Assembly (NCBI RefSeq): GCF_014656415.1
Contig: NZ_BNCJ01000030.1
Span: 1 to 36,443, forward strand
Origin: Seohaeicola zhoushanensis
GTDB lineage: Bacteria; Pseudomonadota; Alphaproteobacteria; Rhodobacterales; Rhodobacteraceae
DNA: 36,443 nt
Reading direction: 5' to 3'
The translations under genes were made by a program, and so were the position numbers. Positions within the stretch are counted from its first letter, which is position 1. Each line of letters begins with the position of its first letter. Below, piece by piece: positions 7,735 through 16,426 of the stretch. The notes under the pieces were generated by a model. The model was given only the letters and a program-made list of their open reading frames with translations. It ran no database searches and was not told where the DNA came from.

Positions 7735-9636
7735 ATGACCACCGCAACCGAAACCGGCCGCGCGCCCCTGCGGGACCGCGCAATCGCCGTCCTTGCTCTG
7801 GCGATGACGGCCTTCCATCTGCTTGCGGCCTCGCCGCTGTGGCTTGCGCCCAACCTGCTGCTCAGATCGGTGCACATTCTGTTCGCGGTGATCATCGTCT
7901 TCCTGCTCCAACCGATGCCTCGCCGGAAGTTGGGGCATCTGGTCGACTTCGGCCTGATCGCGTTGTCCGTGGTGACGCTGGGCTATGCCGCTCTTAATCA
8001 CAGTGCCATCGTCGTGCGCCCGCCCTGGACGCTGGATGCCTCAGCGATGGAATTGTTCGTCGCCATCGGCGCGATCGTGGTGATCCTCGAGGCCACCCGC
8101 CGCAGTCTTGGCATGGCAATCGTGTGGCTCTGCCTGATTTTCATCGTCTATGCCTTCGTCGGCCCCGAACTGCGCTACGTCAGCTGGTTGCGCCCGCTTG
8201 CCCATGGCGGGGTAGGGGTCAGCGAATTCGTCGACCAGATGTATTTCAGCTTCGAGGGCCTGTTCGGCACCGCGCTTGGCGTGTCGGCGGAGTACATCTT
8301 TCTTTTCGTGATTTTCGGTGCTGTGCTGCAAGTGGCTGGTGGTGGCGATTTCTTCATCACCATCACCCGTGCCATGACCGGTCAAAGCCGGGGTGGCCCG
8401 GCAAAGATTGCCGTCATCGCCAGTGGCCTGATGGGCATGATGTCGGGCAGTGCCGTTGCGAATGTCGCGACCACCGGTTCGCTGACCATCCCGATGATGC
8501 TCAAGCTTGGCTACCCGCGCCGTTTCGCCGGGGCAATCGAGGCCATCGCCTCGACCGGCGGGCAGATCACGCCGCCGATCATGGGGGCCGCTGCCTTCCT
8601 GATGGCTGGCATTCTGGGCATCGGGTATCTTGAGGTGGCTGCCGCCGCGCTCATCCCGGCGCTGCTGTTTTACGTGGCGTTGCTGTTTGCGGTGCATCTG
8701 GCATCCGTAAAGCTGAACCTGCAGCCGCTTGCGGCTGCCGAGGCCGGATCGACCCGTGCGGTGCTCATGGGGGGCTGGACCTTCCTGATCCCGGTCGTGA
8801 TCCTGGTCGCGCTGCTGATGCAGGGCTATTCGGCAAGCTTCAGCGCCTTTTTCGGCGTGGTCGCGGCATTCGTGACGCCCTACCTGCGGCGCTCGACGTT
8901 CGTGCATTGGCGTCAGCATGTTGCGGGTATCCGGCTGGGCGTCGAGGGTGCCGCGACCGTTGCGGCCGCCTGTGCGTCTGCCGGCATCATCGTGGGGGTC
9001 GTGCAAATCTCGGGGCTTGGCTTCAAGTTCAGCGCCGTGGTCACCAGTTTCTCCGGTGGCTCGCTCGATATTGCGCTGCTGCTGGCCATGATCGCTGCCT
9101 TCATCTTTGGCATGGGTATGCCCACGACGGCGGCCTATATCGTTCAGGCCACGCTGGTGGCGCCGGCGCTGGTGAAGCTGGGGGCCGATCCGCTGGCCGC
9201 GCATATGTTCGTGTTCTACTACGCCGTGCTTGGGCAGATCACGCCGCCTCTGGCCGTTGCGGCCTATGCAGCCGCCCCGATCGCAGGCGAGCGTCCGTCC
9301 CGCGTGGGGTGGACGGCCTTCCTGATCGGGCTGCCAATATACATCATCCCCTTCATGTTCGTGTCGAACTCGGTGCTCCTGACGCCCGACTTCAGCCTCG
9401 ACCTGTTCTATTCGCTGCTTCGCGCGGTGCTGGCCGTTGCCGTGCTGTCTGCCGTGGTGATCGGCTGGCTTTTCGGCGCGGCACTTGGATGGGTGATGCG
9501 GGGGCTGCTTGTTCTGGCCGCCGTACTGATGATCCATCCCGAGCTTATCTCTTCGGCAATGGGCGTAGCAATCCTGTTCGGCGTCTATCTGCTCCAACGT
9601 ATCAAGTTTTCTAAAAATCGCGAGGTTACCTTCTGA
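7735..9636 (+). CDS. TRAP transporter permease, fused small and large subunits (TAXI type)
   Basis: This 633-aa, highly hydrophobic protein fuses the DctQ-like (4 TM) and DctM-like (about 12 TM) subunits, the usual form in TAXI-type TRAP systems. Marker segments of the DctM part are GLMGMMSGSAVANVATTG, the following IPMMLKLGYPRRFAGAIEA, and the second repeat GMGMPTTAAYI with GQITPPLAVAAYAAAPIAG. It imports the ligand caught by the upstream receptor, driven by an ion gradient (Na+ or H+). The last codons overlap the next gene by one base (TGATG at 9634-9638), so the second RidA is translationally coupled to the permease. Confidence 0.93.
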   Translation: MTTATETGRAPLRDRAIAVLALAMTAFHLLAASPLWLAPNLLLRSVHILFAVIIVFLLQPMPRRKLGHLVDFGLIALSVVTLGYAALNHSAIVVRPPWTLDASAMELFVAIGAIVVILEATRRSLGMAIVWLCLIFIVYAFVGPELRYVSWLRPLAHGGVGVSEFVDQMYFSFEGLFGTALGVSAEYIFLFVIFGAVLQVAGGGDFFITITRAMTGQSRGGPAKIAVIASGLMGMMSGSAVANVATTGSLTIPMMLKLGYPRRFAGAIEAIASTGGQITPPIMGAAAFLMAGILGIGYLEVAAAALIPALLFYVALLFAVHLASVKLNLQPLAAAEAGSTRAVLMGGWTFLIPVVILVALLMQGYSASFSAFFGVVAAFVTPYLRRSTFVHWRQHVAGIRLGVEGAATVAAACASAGIIVGVVQISGLGFKFSAVVTSFSGGSLDIALLLAMIAAFIFGMGMPTTAAYIVQATLVAPALVKLGADPLAAHMFVFYYAVLGQITPPLAVAAYAAAPIAGERPSRVGWTAFLIGLPIYIIPFMFVSNSVLLTPDFSLDLFYSLLRAVLAVAVLSAVVIGWLFGAALGWVMRGLLVLAAVLMIHPELISSAMGVAILFGVYLLQRIKFSKNREVTF

Positions 9637-10091
9637 TGAACGAAGCTTTCGAATTGCCCGCGCCGATCGGCACGAACTACGAATACATCCTGGCCTCCCG
9701 CCATGACTGCCTTGTGATGGTTGCTGGACAGATCGCCAAGGTCGGGGACAACGCGCTTCACGCAACGGGGCGGTGTGGTGAGGATGTCGACCTCCAGACG
9801 GCCTGCAAGAACGCCGAGATCGCTGCGGGGCAGGTGATGGCATGGCTGTCGGAGCAGTGCGGGCCGGGCGAAAGGATCGAGCGGATCCTGCGGATGACCG
9901 CCCATATCGCAGTCGGGGATCAACCGTTCGACATCTCGACCGTTGCCGATGCGGCCTCGCGCCTGTTCATTTCGGCACTTGGCGAAACGGGACGCCACCC
10001 CCGCTCGGTCATAGGCGTAAGCCGCCTTCCGCGCAATGCGCCCGTGCTTTTGGAGGTCACTGCGGTATTGGGTCCCCTGAACAGCAGCTAG
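9636..10091 (+). CDS. RidA family protein, second copy in the locus
   Basis: This 151-aa protein is a longer RidA/YjgF variant. It has LVMVAGQIAKVGDNALHATGR near residue 28, a mid-helix (LQTACKNAEIAAGQVMAWL), and the C-terminal RHPRSVIGVSRLPRNAPVLLEV strand with the arginine expected at the active site. It differs clearly from the 117-aa copy at 4226-4579 and belongs to another Rid subgroup (about 150 aa). Coupling to the permease by a 1-base overlap makes it part of the same function: it probably removes reactive imine/enamine intermediates from catabolism of the imported compound. That role is inferred from family and context. Confidence 0.87.
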   Translation: MNEAFELPAPIGTNYEYILASRHDCLVMVAGQIAKVGDNALHATGRCGEDVDLQTACKNAEIAAGQVMAWLSEQCGPGERIERILRMTAHIAVGDQPFDISTVADAASRLFISALGETGRHPRSVIGVSRLPRNAPVLLEVTAVLGPLNSS

Positions 10092-10148
10092 ATGAAGCCG
10101 TGACTTCCGGGCTTGAGGCAGATACCACTACATTCGGCATTATGCTCT

Positions 10149-10439
10149 AGCAGGCCGCTGAATTAGTCGCCGAGCCGGAACGTTTTCCCGTGATCAGGGT
10201 TTGGTCACGTGATCTCGATGCCCGTTGGCGAGTGCGGCACACGCACCTGGTGGCGTGCTCGCGCGTCAAGCAGTCAGCAACCGAGGCAGTCTGGCGAGGT
10301 TTTTGGCGGCCATTGTCAGGATGAACCGCGACCGAACACGTTCGACGCCACGATACATGGTTTGAGCCATGCCCCCGACGGTTTTTGCCCAGCCGAACGC
10401 TTCCTCGATCTTCTTTCGGTGCTTCTGGGACGTGGCGTA
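10149..10439 (-). mobile_element. Remnant of an IS5/IS1182-like insertion sequence
   Basis: A terminal sequence AGCAGGCCGCTGAA (from about 10149), of the kind found at IS1182-type ends, is followed by the 3' part of a leftward transposase gene. That gene is cut exactly where the ISKra4 end begins (10440). Only about 290 bp survive. Confidence 0.5.
10266..10439 (-). pseudogene. IS5/IS1182-like transposase, C-terminal fragment
   Basis: Read leftward from 10439, the frame encodes HRKKIEEAFGWAKTVGG...RGVERVRSRFILTMAAKNLARLPRLL and a stop at 10266-10268. The conserved R..(I)EE.FGW.K..GG...R...R....F.L..AA.NL.R...LL pattern is the C-terminal end of IS5-group transposases. The N-terminal part is missing because the ISKra4 terminus abuts it. 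Confidence 0.65.
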
Positions 10440-10517
10440 ACGGGAGTGGGCAAAACTTGGGGGTCATGCGGCTGCTCTCTGGTAAACGCCGGTTAGCCGA
10501 CCGTCGAGAACGGCGGC
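10440..10517 (+). repeat. 78-bp inverted repeat, left copy (ISKra4 end)
   Basis: These bases are a perfect inverted copy of 16472-16549. The outer part holds the ISKra4 terminal repeat GGGAGTGGGCAAAACTTGGG... (23-bp core 10442-10464); the inner part encodes the last residues of the ISKra4 transposase (AVLDGRLTGVYQRAAA). Confidence 0.85.
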
Positions 10518-10934
10518 GCGGACAACGGCCACGCGGTGGGCTCCCTTGGGTGACCATCTCATGCGGCGTCGCTTTCCCATGCGGGTGTTGCCGATGTCGT
10601 CCACGCAGCCCTCAGCCCGGGACGAAGAAATCGGAAGACCGCGGCGGTACCGTCGACCATAATCGGTCAGATTGTCCGTTTTGTTCGCAAGGTAGGAATA
10701 GAGGTCTCGGCACCGGGCTTGCACGCGTCGGGCCGCTTCAGCCGCCACGGGATCATCTGTATGCAGCCGCGCGCAATCAACGATCAACCATTGCAGACTG
10801 GTTGTGGCCGTCAGAACTTTCCCATGCCACAGATACCATCGCAGCGTTTCGGCCGGGTGCCTGAACTGTACTGGAATGCCGGAGAAGCCCCGGATCTGCA
10901 GCAGGCCCTTTACCGCGTTCTCGACGTGCTGAAT
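10464..10934 (-). pseudogene. ISKra4 family transposase, C-terminal fragment
   Basis: About 156 residues match the C-terminal third of ISKra4 transposases: IQHVENAV, then RWYLWHGKV, a helical stretch, YGRRYRRGLPISSSRAEGCVD, and finally MGKRRRMRWSPKGAHR and VRAAVLDGRL. The catalytic-glutamate region (SRAEGCVD) is present. The N-terminal two thirds are missing here and occur on the same strand at 17645-18487, ending at the same IQHVENAV point. In the present arrangement this fragment is fused in frame behind a heme-peroxidase fragment, making one 388-codon chimeric frame (10464-11630). Confidence 0.8.
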
Positions 10935-11750
10935 AAAGTCCAACAGATCGCGCAGCAGAGCCTTGACGGGCGGCAAGGATGATAATTCTGGCCATTTGAT
11001 GCCCCACCAGCCATATTTCCAAAGGATCATACTGTGGCCGAAGCGGAAGATCGCGGTGGCGAATTCGATTGAGACGAGGAATTCCTTCGGGCCGGAAGGG
11101 GCCACGAACTTGCGGCCGTTGCGCATCACGTCGACATATATTTCTTCCGGAATGATCCGACGTAGATAGTCGGTCAGCACCATCGCTTGCAGATGCCGCT
11201 TCGTCTCGTACTGGGCCTCCTCCGTATTCAGTTGCTGGTTCAGCGCCATCATCTGGTGGAACCGTACCAGCAGAACATGCATCTGGGCCAGGCCGAGCTT
11301 GCTGTCGGCGCGCGGGTCGGGGCAGCACGGAAAACCACCCTCAATGCTGCGCGGCAGGTCGTAGGTCTGGTTTTGCCCCGCCAGCGGCTGCGTCGCGATT
11401 CCCAACGACGAGCCCGCGACGCTGATCCACTCGCTCGAAGAGCCTTCGTCCATGCTGGCGGTCCCGAACAACGACTTGAACTCAAGCGCGTGCAAGGCAT
11501 TGGCATTGACCCAGGCGACGCCTTCGCTTTCGGTACCCCCTTGGAGATAGCTCATATCATGGGCTAAGAACTGCCCAAGATAGGTGTAGGCGGCCGGGAT
11601 ATCCGAATTGGTGTCATCCCGTCTGCACATGGCTTCCGCGAGTTCGACAAGAACCTCATCGGCGGGGTTTTTTAGAGCCGTGCTGCCGCCGGGAATGAGC
11701 TGTGCGTACGGCTTCGCCTCGTCGACGCCCTTCTGGTCGGCCGCGCGGGG
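10935..11750 (-). pseudogene. Heme peroxidase (animal-type) fragment, truncated at both ends
   Basis: Read leftward, the frame is open from 11750 and encodes a piece of the animal heme-dependent peroxidase superfamily. The distal-His motif reads AYTYLGQFLAHDMS and the later proximal-His region reads FATAIFRFGHSMI; PEEIYVDVMRNGRKFVAPSG between them is also typical. The N-terminus is cut by an IS6 remnant at about 11751-11767. The C-terminus is replaced at 10934 by the ISKra4 transposase tail, without loss of frame. The first ATG gives a start at 11630, but that is inside the domain. It is very unlikely to be an active peroxidase. Confidence 0.72.
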
Positions 11751-11767
11751 CTATTCACATCGAGGGA

Positions 11768-12256
11768 ATGCGGACCAGCCACTGGCGTTGGCACCTTGAT
11801 GAGGTGTTCGTAAAGATCAACGGCGAGCGGCACTACCTCTGGCGGGCGGTCGACCATGAGGGCGAAGTCCTGGAAAGCTTCGTGACGCGGACGCGGGACA
11901 ATAAGGCCGCGTTGAAATTCCTCAAGAAAGCAATGAGGAAGCATGGCCGGGTGGAGGTCCTGGTGACCGACAAGCTATGGTCTTACGGCGCCGCGCTGAG
12001 GGAGATCGGAGCGGCTGATCGCCAAGAAACTGGCCGCTGGCTGAACAACAGGGCGGAGAACTCATACCAACCATTTCGACGAAGGGAGCGAGCGATGCTC
12101 CGCTTCCGGCGGATGCGAAGTTTGCAGAAATTCGCATCCATCCATGCTTCGGTCCACAACCTTTTCAACCAGGAACGCAGCCTCACCTCACGAGTCCATT
12201 TCAAGGCAAACCGCACCGCCGCTCTCACAGAGTGGCGCGGACTCTGCGCGGCATAA
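11768..12256 (+). pseudogene. IS6 family transposase, 5'-truncated
   Basis: About 162 residues of an IS6-family transposase remain: WRWHLDEVFVKING (first Asp), VEVLVTDKLWSYGAALREIGA (second Asp), RWLNNRAENSYQPFRRRERAM (Glu) and a normal C-terminus TEWRGLCAA. The N-terminal helix-turn-helix and zinc-like region (about 60 residues) is missing and is replaced by the peroxidase fragment. It belongs to a different IS6 subgroup from the copies at 16695-17510 and 29955-30448. The catalytic triad is intact, but without the DNA-binding part it should be inactive. Confidence 0.8.
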
Positions 12257-12276
12257 GGGGCAGTCGTTCTGCCCTT
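12257..12276 (+). terminator. Possible hairpin after the IS6 remnant
   Basis: GGGCAG (12258-12263) pairs with CTGCCC (12269-12274) around TCGTT. An AA/TT extension is possible if one G bulges. It directly follows the transposase stop and may end transcription, but there is no T-run. Confidence 0.3.
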
Positions 12277-12354
12277 GCGTAGACTGGTTCGCATTTGTCT
12301 GCCAGCTCCCCGAAAGGTGCCGAGGCGCCCGAGATCAGCGGATTGCGGACCTCG

Positions 12355-12418
12355 CATCTTGACAGACATGCTTCCATCAATCAGACGTATGTAATTACTT
12401 ACTCACTTATCAACGTCC
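12355..12418 (+). promoter_or_regulatory. Promoter/operator region of the TetR-export operon
   Basis: Just before the tetR-like gene lies an AT-rich stretch with the palindrome GTAATTAC (12391-12398), followed by TTACTTACTCACTTATC-like half-sites. Such dyads are typical TetR-family operators, suggesting autoregulation. A TTGACA (12359-12364) is present, but no -10 box sits at the right spacing, so promoter elements are unassigned. Confidence 0.4.
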
Positions 12419-13015
12419 ATGCGAAAGTCAGCTGAGCGGCGCAAGGCCGAGATCGTCACCGTAGTTCTCGCTCTGGCCGATAGGATCGGGCCGGACCGGG
12501 TGACGACCGGGGCGGTGGCTACGGCAATCGGGGTGACGCAGGCGGCGTTGTTCCGGCATTTTCCCACCAAGGCCGCGTTGTGGCAGGCCGTCGCCGAACA
12601 TGTCGCCGAAGGGCTGGCAGCGGCCTGGGAGGACGCCATCAGCCGCGGCGATGGGCCGATTGTCCGGCTGCGCGCGCTGATCGCGGCACAATTCGCACAG
12701 ATCGCCGCGACGCCAGCGCTGCCGATGCTGCTGTTCTCACGCGAGTTGAACGTCACCAACGCGGAACTGCGCGCCACGTTTCATGGCTTGCTGACGGCCT
12801 TTCGCGGCTTGCTCGCGCGCGAGGTCGACGCCGGGCAGGAAGCGGGCATTCTGCGCGGCGACATCGAGACAGCGGATGCGGCGGTGCTGCTGACCTCGCT
12901 GGTGCAGGGTGTGGCGATCCGCTGGGCATTGGGTGCACGCGATTTCGACCTGCGCGATGAGGGGTTGCGGCTGTTCGAGGTGCAATTGCGGCTGTTGGCC
13001 GCGGAAGGGGAATAG
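12419..13015 (+). CDS. TetR family transcriptional regulator of the export operon
   Basis: This 198-aa protein has an N-terminal TetR helix-turn-helix (RVTTGAVATAIGVTQAALFRHFPTKAALW-type motif, about residues 25-60) and an all-helical ligand domain with a C-terminal part resembling other efflux-linked TetR proteins. It is the first gene of the HlyD/FtsX/ATPase operon (3-bp gap to the next gene) and probably represses it until an exported compound binds. The ATG at 12419 directly follows the AT-rich operator-like stretch. No close Shine-Dalgarno is visible, so the transcript may have a very short leader. Confidence 0.9.
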   Translation: MRKSAERRKAEIVTVVLALADRIGPDRVTTGAVATAIGVTQAALFRHFPTKAALWQAVAEHVAEGLAAAWEDAISRGDGPIVRLRALIAAQFAQIAATPALPMLLFSRELNVTNAELRATFHGLLTAFRGLLAREVDAGQEAGILRGDIETADAAVLLTSLVQGVAIRWALGARDFDLRDEGLRLFEVQLRLLAAEGE

Positions 13016-13018
13016 GCG

Positions 13019-14164
13019 ATGCGGCGCGTCTGGCTTTTCGGATTCCTAACGGCGCTGGCGATCGCGGCGGGCTTCCTGTTCCTGACTGAACGGCCGCTGA
13101 CGGTCACGGTCGCGCAGCCCGAAAGCAATGTGGCCCTGCGCATCTACGGGCTTGGCACCGTCGAGGCGCGCATCCTCAGCCGCGTGGGGTTCGAGGTCGG
13201 CGGGGCGTTGACGGCGCTGGCGGTCGATGCCGGCGACCGGGTGGCACCGGGTCAGAAAATGGCCAGCCTGCACGCCGCCGAGCAGGAGGCGCGCGTAGCC
13301 CGCGCGCATGCGGCGGTGGCGGCCAACGAGGCCAGCCTTGCCAGGGCAGAAGCGGCGGTCGTGCGCGCCCGCGCAGTGCTCGCGCAGAGCGAGGCGGCGA
13401 ACCGCCGGCAACAGGGCCTGGCGCAGCGCGATATCGCTTCGATCCAGCGCGCCGAGGAGGCGCAGCGCGATGAGGACGTGGCGCGCGCCGATCTGGCGGT
13501 AGCCGAGGCCGATGTCGCGGTGACCCGGGCCCAGGGCATGGATGCGGCGGCGGGTTTGCAGCAGGAGGAAACCCTGCTGGCCCATCACCGCCTGATCGCG
13601 CCCTATGATGCGCTGGTCGTTGCCCGCCATGCCGAGGCGGGAACCGTGGTCAAGGCCGGCGATTCGGTTCTGACCCTGATCGACCCCGCGACCGTCTGGA
13701 TTCAGGCCTATGTCGACGAGGAACGCGCCGGCCAGCTTGCCCTTGGCCAGCCCGGCACGATCCGCCTGCGCTCGCAGCCCGCGGCCCAGTTTCACGGCAC
13801 CATTGCCCGCATCGGCATCGAAAGCGACCGGGTGAACGAGGAACGCCGCGTCTGGCTGACCTGCGCCGACTGTCCCGCCGAGATGTTTCTCGGTGAACAG
13901 GCCGAGGTGCGCATCCTGACCGGCACCCGCGCGACCGCGCTGATGGTACCCGAACTGGCGATCGCCGGCTTCGACGGGCATCGCGGCACGGTCTGGACGG
14001 TTGTGGACGGGCGCCTGACCCGCGCGGAACTGACCCTCGGCGCCCGCGACGATCGCGGTCGGGTCGAGGTCATCGGCGGCCTGCCCGAAGGGGCCATGAT
14101 CGTCGCCCGGGTGCCGAAGGGCGCGGCCGAGGGCCGGCGCGCGCGCATTGGGGAGGCGCCATGA
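13019..14164 (+). CDS. HlyD family periplasmic adaptor protein
   Basis: The 381-aa product starts with an uncleaved-type membrane anchor (residues 4-23). A lipoyl-like half (VGFEVGGALTALAVDAGDRVAPGQ), a long Ala/Glu/Arg-rich coiled-coil hairpin (about residues 90-185), the second lipoyl half (LIAPYDALVVARHAEAGTVV) and a beta-barrel domain follow. This is the membrane-fusion plan of HlyD/DevB/MacA-type exporters. It links an inner-membrane ABC transporter to an outer-membrane channel; no TolC-like gene is in the window. The stop overlaps the permease start by 4 bp (ATGA at 14161-14164). Confidence 0.92.
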   Translation: MRRVWLFGFLTALAIAAGFLFLTERPLTVTVAQPESNVALRIYGLGTVEARILSRVGFEVGGALTALAVDAGDRVAPGQKMASLHAAEQEARVARAHAAVAANEASLARAEAAVVRARAVLAQSEAANRRQQGLAQRDIASIQRAEEAQRDEDVARADLAVAEADVAVTRAQGMDAAAGLQQEETLLAHHRLIAPYDALVVARHAEAGTVVKAGDSVLTLIDPATVWIQAYVDEERAGQLALGQPGTIRLRSQPAAQFHGTIARIGIESDRVNEERRVWLTCADCPAEMFLGEQAEVRILTGTRATALMVPELAIAGFDGHRGTVWTVVDGRLTRAELTLGARDDRGRVEVIGGLPEGAMIVARVPKGAAEGRRARIGEAP

Positions 14165-15294
14165 ACCTCGCGCTCAAGGACATCCGCCACGGGCTGTTCC
14201 GCTTCGTGCTGACCTGTTTCGGGCTCGGGCTGCTGATGACGGTCGTGCTGGCGATGATCGGCATCTACAACGGCCTCGTCTCGGACGCGCTGGCGGTGGT
14301 GAAGGCGCCCGCCGCGGATGTCTGGGTGGTGGAGGCCGGAACCAAGGGCCCCTTCGCCGAAGCCTCCAGCATTCCCGCCGATACGCGCAATGCGGTGGCG
14401 CGGATGCCCGGCGTGGCCGAGGCCGGCGCGGTCAACTACCAGAACGTCGAGGCGCCGCATGGCGGGCGCACCCTGCGGCTCTACGTTGTCGGCTACGAGC
14501 CGGGTCGCCCGGGCGGGCCGCGGGCAATCGCCGAGGGGCGCGGCATTGGCGCCAGTCATTTCGAGATGGTGGCCGACCGCAAGACCGGCCTTTCGCCGGG
14601 CGAGACCATCCGGCTCGGGCGCAACCGCTTCACCGTGGTTGGTCTGGTCGAAGGGGCGATGAACTCGGGCGGCGATCCGGCGGTCTATGTGACGCTGGCC
14701 GACGCGATGGCGCTGCAAACCGAACTCGACCCGGCGGCGCAGCGGGTGCAGACCGCGCGCGGCGCAGTTTCCGTCAAGTCCGCATCGGTCGCCGCCGTGA
14801 TCGCCCGCATGGCGCCGGGGGCTGACGTCGATCTGCTGGCCGCGACCGTGCGCCAGTGGAAGCACCTTGCCGCCATGACCCAAGGAGAACAGGAGGAATT
14901 GCTGCTGGCCTCCGTGGTGGACAAGGCGCGCAGGCAGATAGGCCTCTTCCTCGGCATCCTGCTGTCGGTCAGCGCCGTGGTGATCGCGCTGATCATCTAC
15001 ACCATGACCATGGAGAAGCTGAAGCAGATCGCCACCTTGAAGCTGATTGGCGCTCCCGACCGCGCCATCGTCGCGCTGATCGTGCAGCAGGCGCTGATCC
15101 TCGGCGCCTCGGGCTGGGGGATCGGGCTGATATTGATCCTGACCGTCAAGGACTACTTCCCCCGCCGCGTGGTGCTGGAGCCGTTCAACGTCATGGTGCT
15201 GGCCGGCATCATCGCTGCCGTCTGCCTTCTGTCCTCGGCGCTCGGCGTGCGGGCGGCGATGAAGGTCGATCCGGCCACCGCGCTCGGGAGCTGA
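14161..15294 (+). CDS. ABC transporter permease, FtsX/MacB-like (DevC type)
   Basis: This 377-aa protein has one N-terminal membrane segment (about residues 15-37), a large periplasmic domain (about 40-255) and three C-terminal segments (about 260-285, 305-330, 345-368). It ends in the conserved RAAMKVDPATAL tail. This is the FtsX-fold permease of type VII (MacB/DevC/LolC) ABC systems, which act as mechanotransmitters with a periplasmic adaptor rather than as classical importers. It overlaps hlyD by 4 bp and is followed after 1 bp by the ATPase gene. The cargo is unknown; small lipids, peptides or antimicrobials are typical for the family. Confidence 0.92.
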   Translation: MNLALKDIRHGLFRFVLTCFGLGLLMTVVLAMIGIYNGLVSDALAVVKAPAADVWVVEAGTKGPFAEASSIPADTRNAVARMPGVAEAGAVNYQNVEAPHGGRTLRLYVVGYEPGRPGGPRAIAEGRGIGASHFEMVADRKTGLSPGETIRLGRNRFTVVGLVEGAMNSGGDPAVYVTLADAMALQTELDPAAQRVQTARGAVSVKSASVAAVIARMAPGADVDLLAATVRQWKHLAAMTQGEQEELLLASVVDKARRQIGLFLGILLSVSAVVIALIIYTMTMEKLKQIATLKLIGAPDRAIVALIVQQALILGASGWGIGLILILTVKDYFPRRVVLEPFNVMVLAGIIAAVCLLSSALGVRAAMKVDPATALGS

Positions 15295-15295
15295 C

Positions 15296-15988
15296 ATGGC
15301 GCTTGGCGACACCCTCATCGCGGTCTCGGGCGTGGCCAAGCACTTCGGCGAGGGCGAGACCCGCGTCGATGCCCTGCGCGCCCTCGATCTGACCGTGCGC
15401 GCCGGCGAGGTGATAGCGCTGCTTGGCCCCTCCGGTTCCGGCAAGACCACGCTTCTGAACATCATCGGCTGCATCCTTGCGCCGTCCTCGGGGAGGGTGA
15501 TGCTGGACGGAGAGCCGGTGTTCGACGGCAGATGGCTGCGGCGCGACCTGCGACGCCTCAGGCTCGACAAGATCGGTTTCATTTTCCAGGCGCACAATCT
15601 CCTGCCGTTCCTGACCGCTGAAGAGAATGTTGCCGTCGTCCTCGACCTCGCCAAGCGGCCCGCCGACGAAGGCCGGGCTCGGGCGCGTGAATTGCTGGAC
15701 TATCTCGAGGTCGGCCACCGGGCGAAGGTCAAGCCGGCGCTCTTGTCGGGCGGCGAGGCGCAGCGCGTGGCGATCGCCCGCGCGCTCGCCAACCGGCCCC
15801 GCATCATCCTGGCCGACGAGCCGACGGCCGCGCTCGACAGCGCACGCGCCGGGTTGGTGATGGATCTGCTGCGCAAGCTGGCCGTCGAGCAGGAGGCCTG
15901 CATCGTCATAGTCACCCATGACGAGAAGATCTTCGACCGTTTCGACCGCCTGATCCACCTGCGCGACGGCCGCCTGGCCGACGCCTGA
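15296..15988 (+). CDS. ABC transporter ATP-binding protein, LolD/MacB/DevA-like
   Basis: The 230-aa ATPase has Walker A GPSGSGKT (residues 44-51), a Q-loop at Gln98 (IFQAHN), the signature LSGGEAQR (150-157), Walker B ILADEP (171-176) and the switch His in VTHDEK. The insertion between Walker A and signature and the motif LLNIIGCI are typical of LolD-type ATPases that pair with FtsX-fold permeases. It powers the exporter formed with the two preceding genes. Confidence 0.94.
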   Translation: MALGDTLIAVSGVAKHFGEGETRVDALRALDLTVRAGEVIALLGPSGSGKTTLLNIIGCILAPSSGRVMLDGEPVFDGRWLRRDLRRLRLDKIGFIFQAHNLLPFLTAEENVAVVLDLAKRPADEGRARARELLDYLEVGHRAKVKPALLSGGEAQRVAIARALANRPRIILADEPTAALDSARAGLVMDLLRKLAVEQEACIVIVTHDEKIFDRFDRLIHLRDGRLADA

Positions 15989-16002
15989 CCCGGAGAAACC
16001 CA

Positions 16003-16380
16003 ATGAGCAGCCGCCCCCTCTCGCTGACCGTCGCCGCGGCCGTCGCCGTGATCTTCGGCCTCTTGACCATCGTTTCGGGAGGTCGTGCGCTCTTCGGCGA
16101 CGTCGACATGGGCGCGGTGGTGCCCTTCGTGCTATGGTTCAACTTCACCGCCGGGTTCGCCTATGTCCTGGCCGGGATCGGACTCTGGCGCGGCGGGGCC
16201 TGGGCGCCGATGCTGGCGCTTGGAATTGCCGTGGCAACAGCGCTGATCTTCGCCGCCTTCCTCTGGCATATCCTGACGGGCGGCGCTTGGGAGGGGCGCA
16301 CCATCGGTGCGATGATCTTGCGCACCGGCATCTGGACTGCCATCGCCGCGCTTGCATTTCGGGGCGAGAGGGCCAATTGA
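16003..16380 (+). CDS. Small integral membrane protein, unknown function
   Basis: This 125-aa protein is predicted by eye to have four membrane helices (about residues 7-26, 40-61, 66-88 and 101-118), with short charged loops. It follows the ATPase gene by 14 bp with a GGAG ribosome site, so it is probably the last intact gene of the export operon. I do not recognise a named family. Its small size and position suggest an accessory membrane component, but that is only inference from the operon. Confidence 0.75.
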   Translation: MSSRPLSLTVAAAVAVIFGLLTIVSGGRALFGDVDMGAVVPFVLWFNFTAGFAYVLAGIGLWRGGAWAPMLALGIAVATALIFAAFLWHILTGGAWEGRTIGAMILRTGIWTAIAALAFRGERAN

Positions 16381-16426
16381 CAAAGTAGCACACCCAGCCA
16401 GCATTTGCGCCAGCCAGGAGCCTGAC

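Noticed and set aside
12359-12364. TTGACA as the -35 box of the TetR-export operon
   Set aside because: No -10-like hexamer occurs at 16-18 bp; the AT-rich TATGTAAT is about 23 bp away, so the pairing is not supported.
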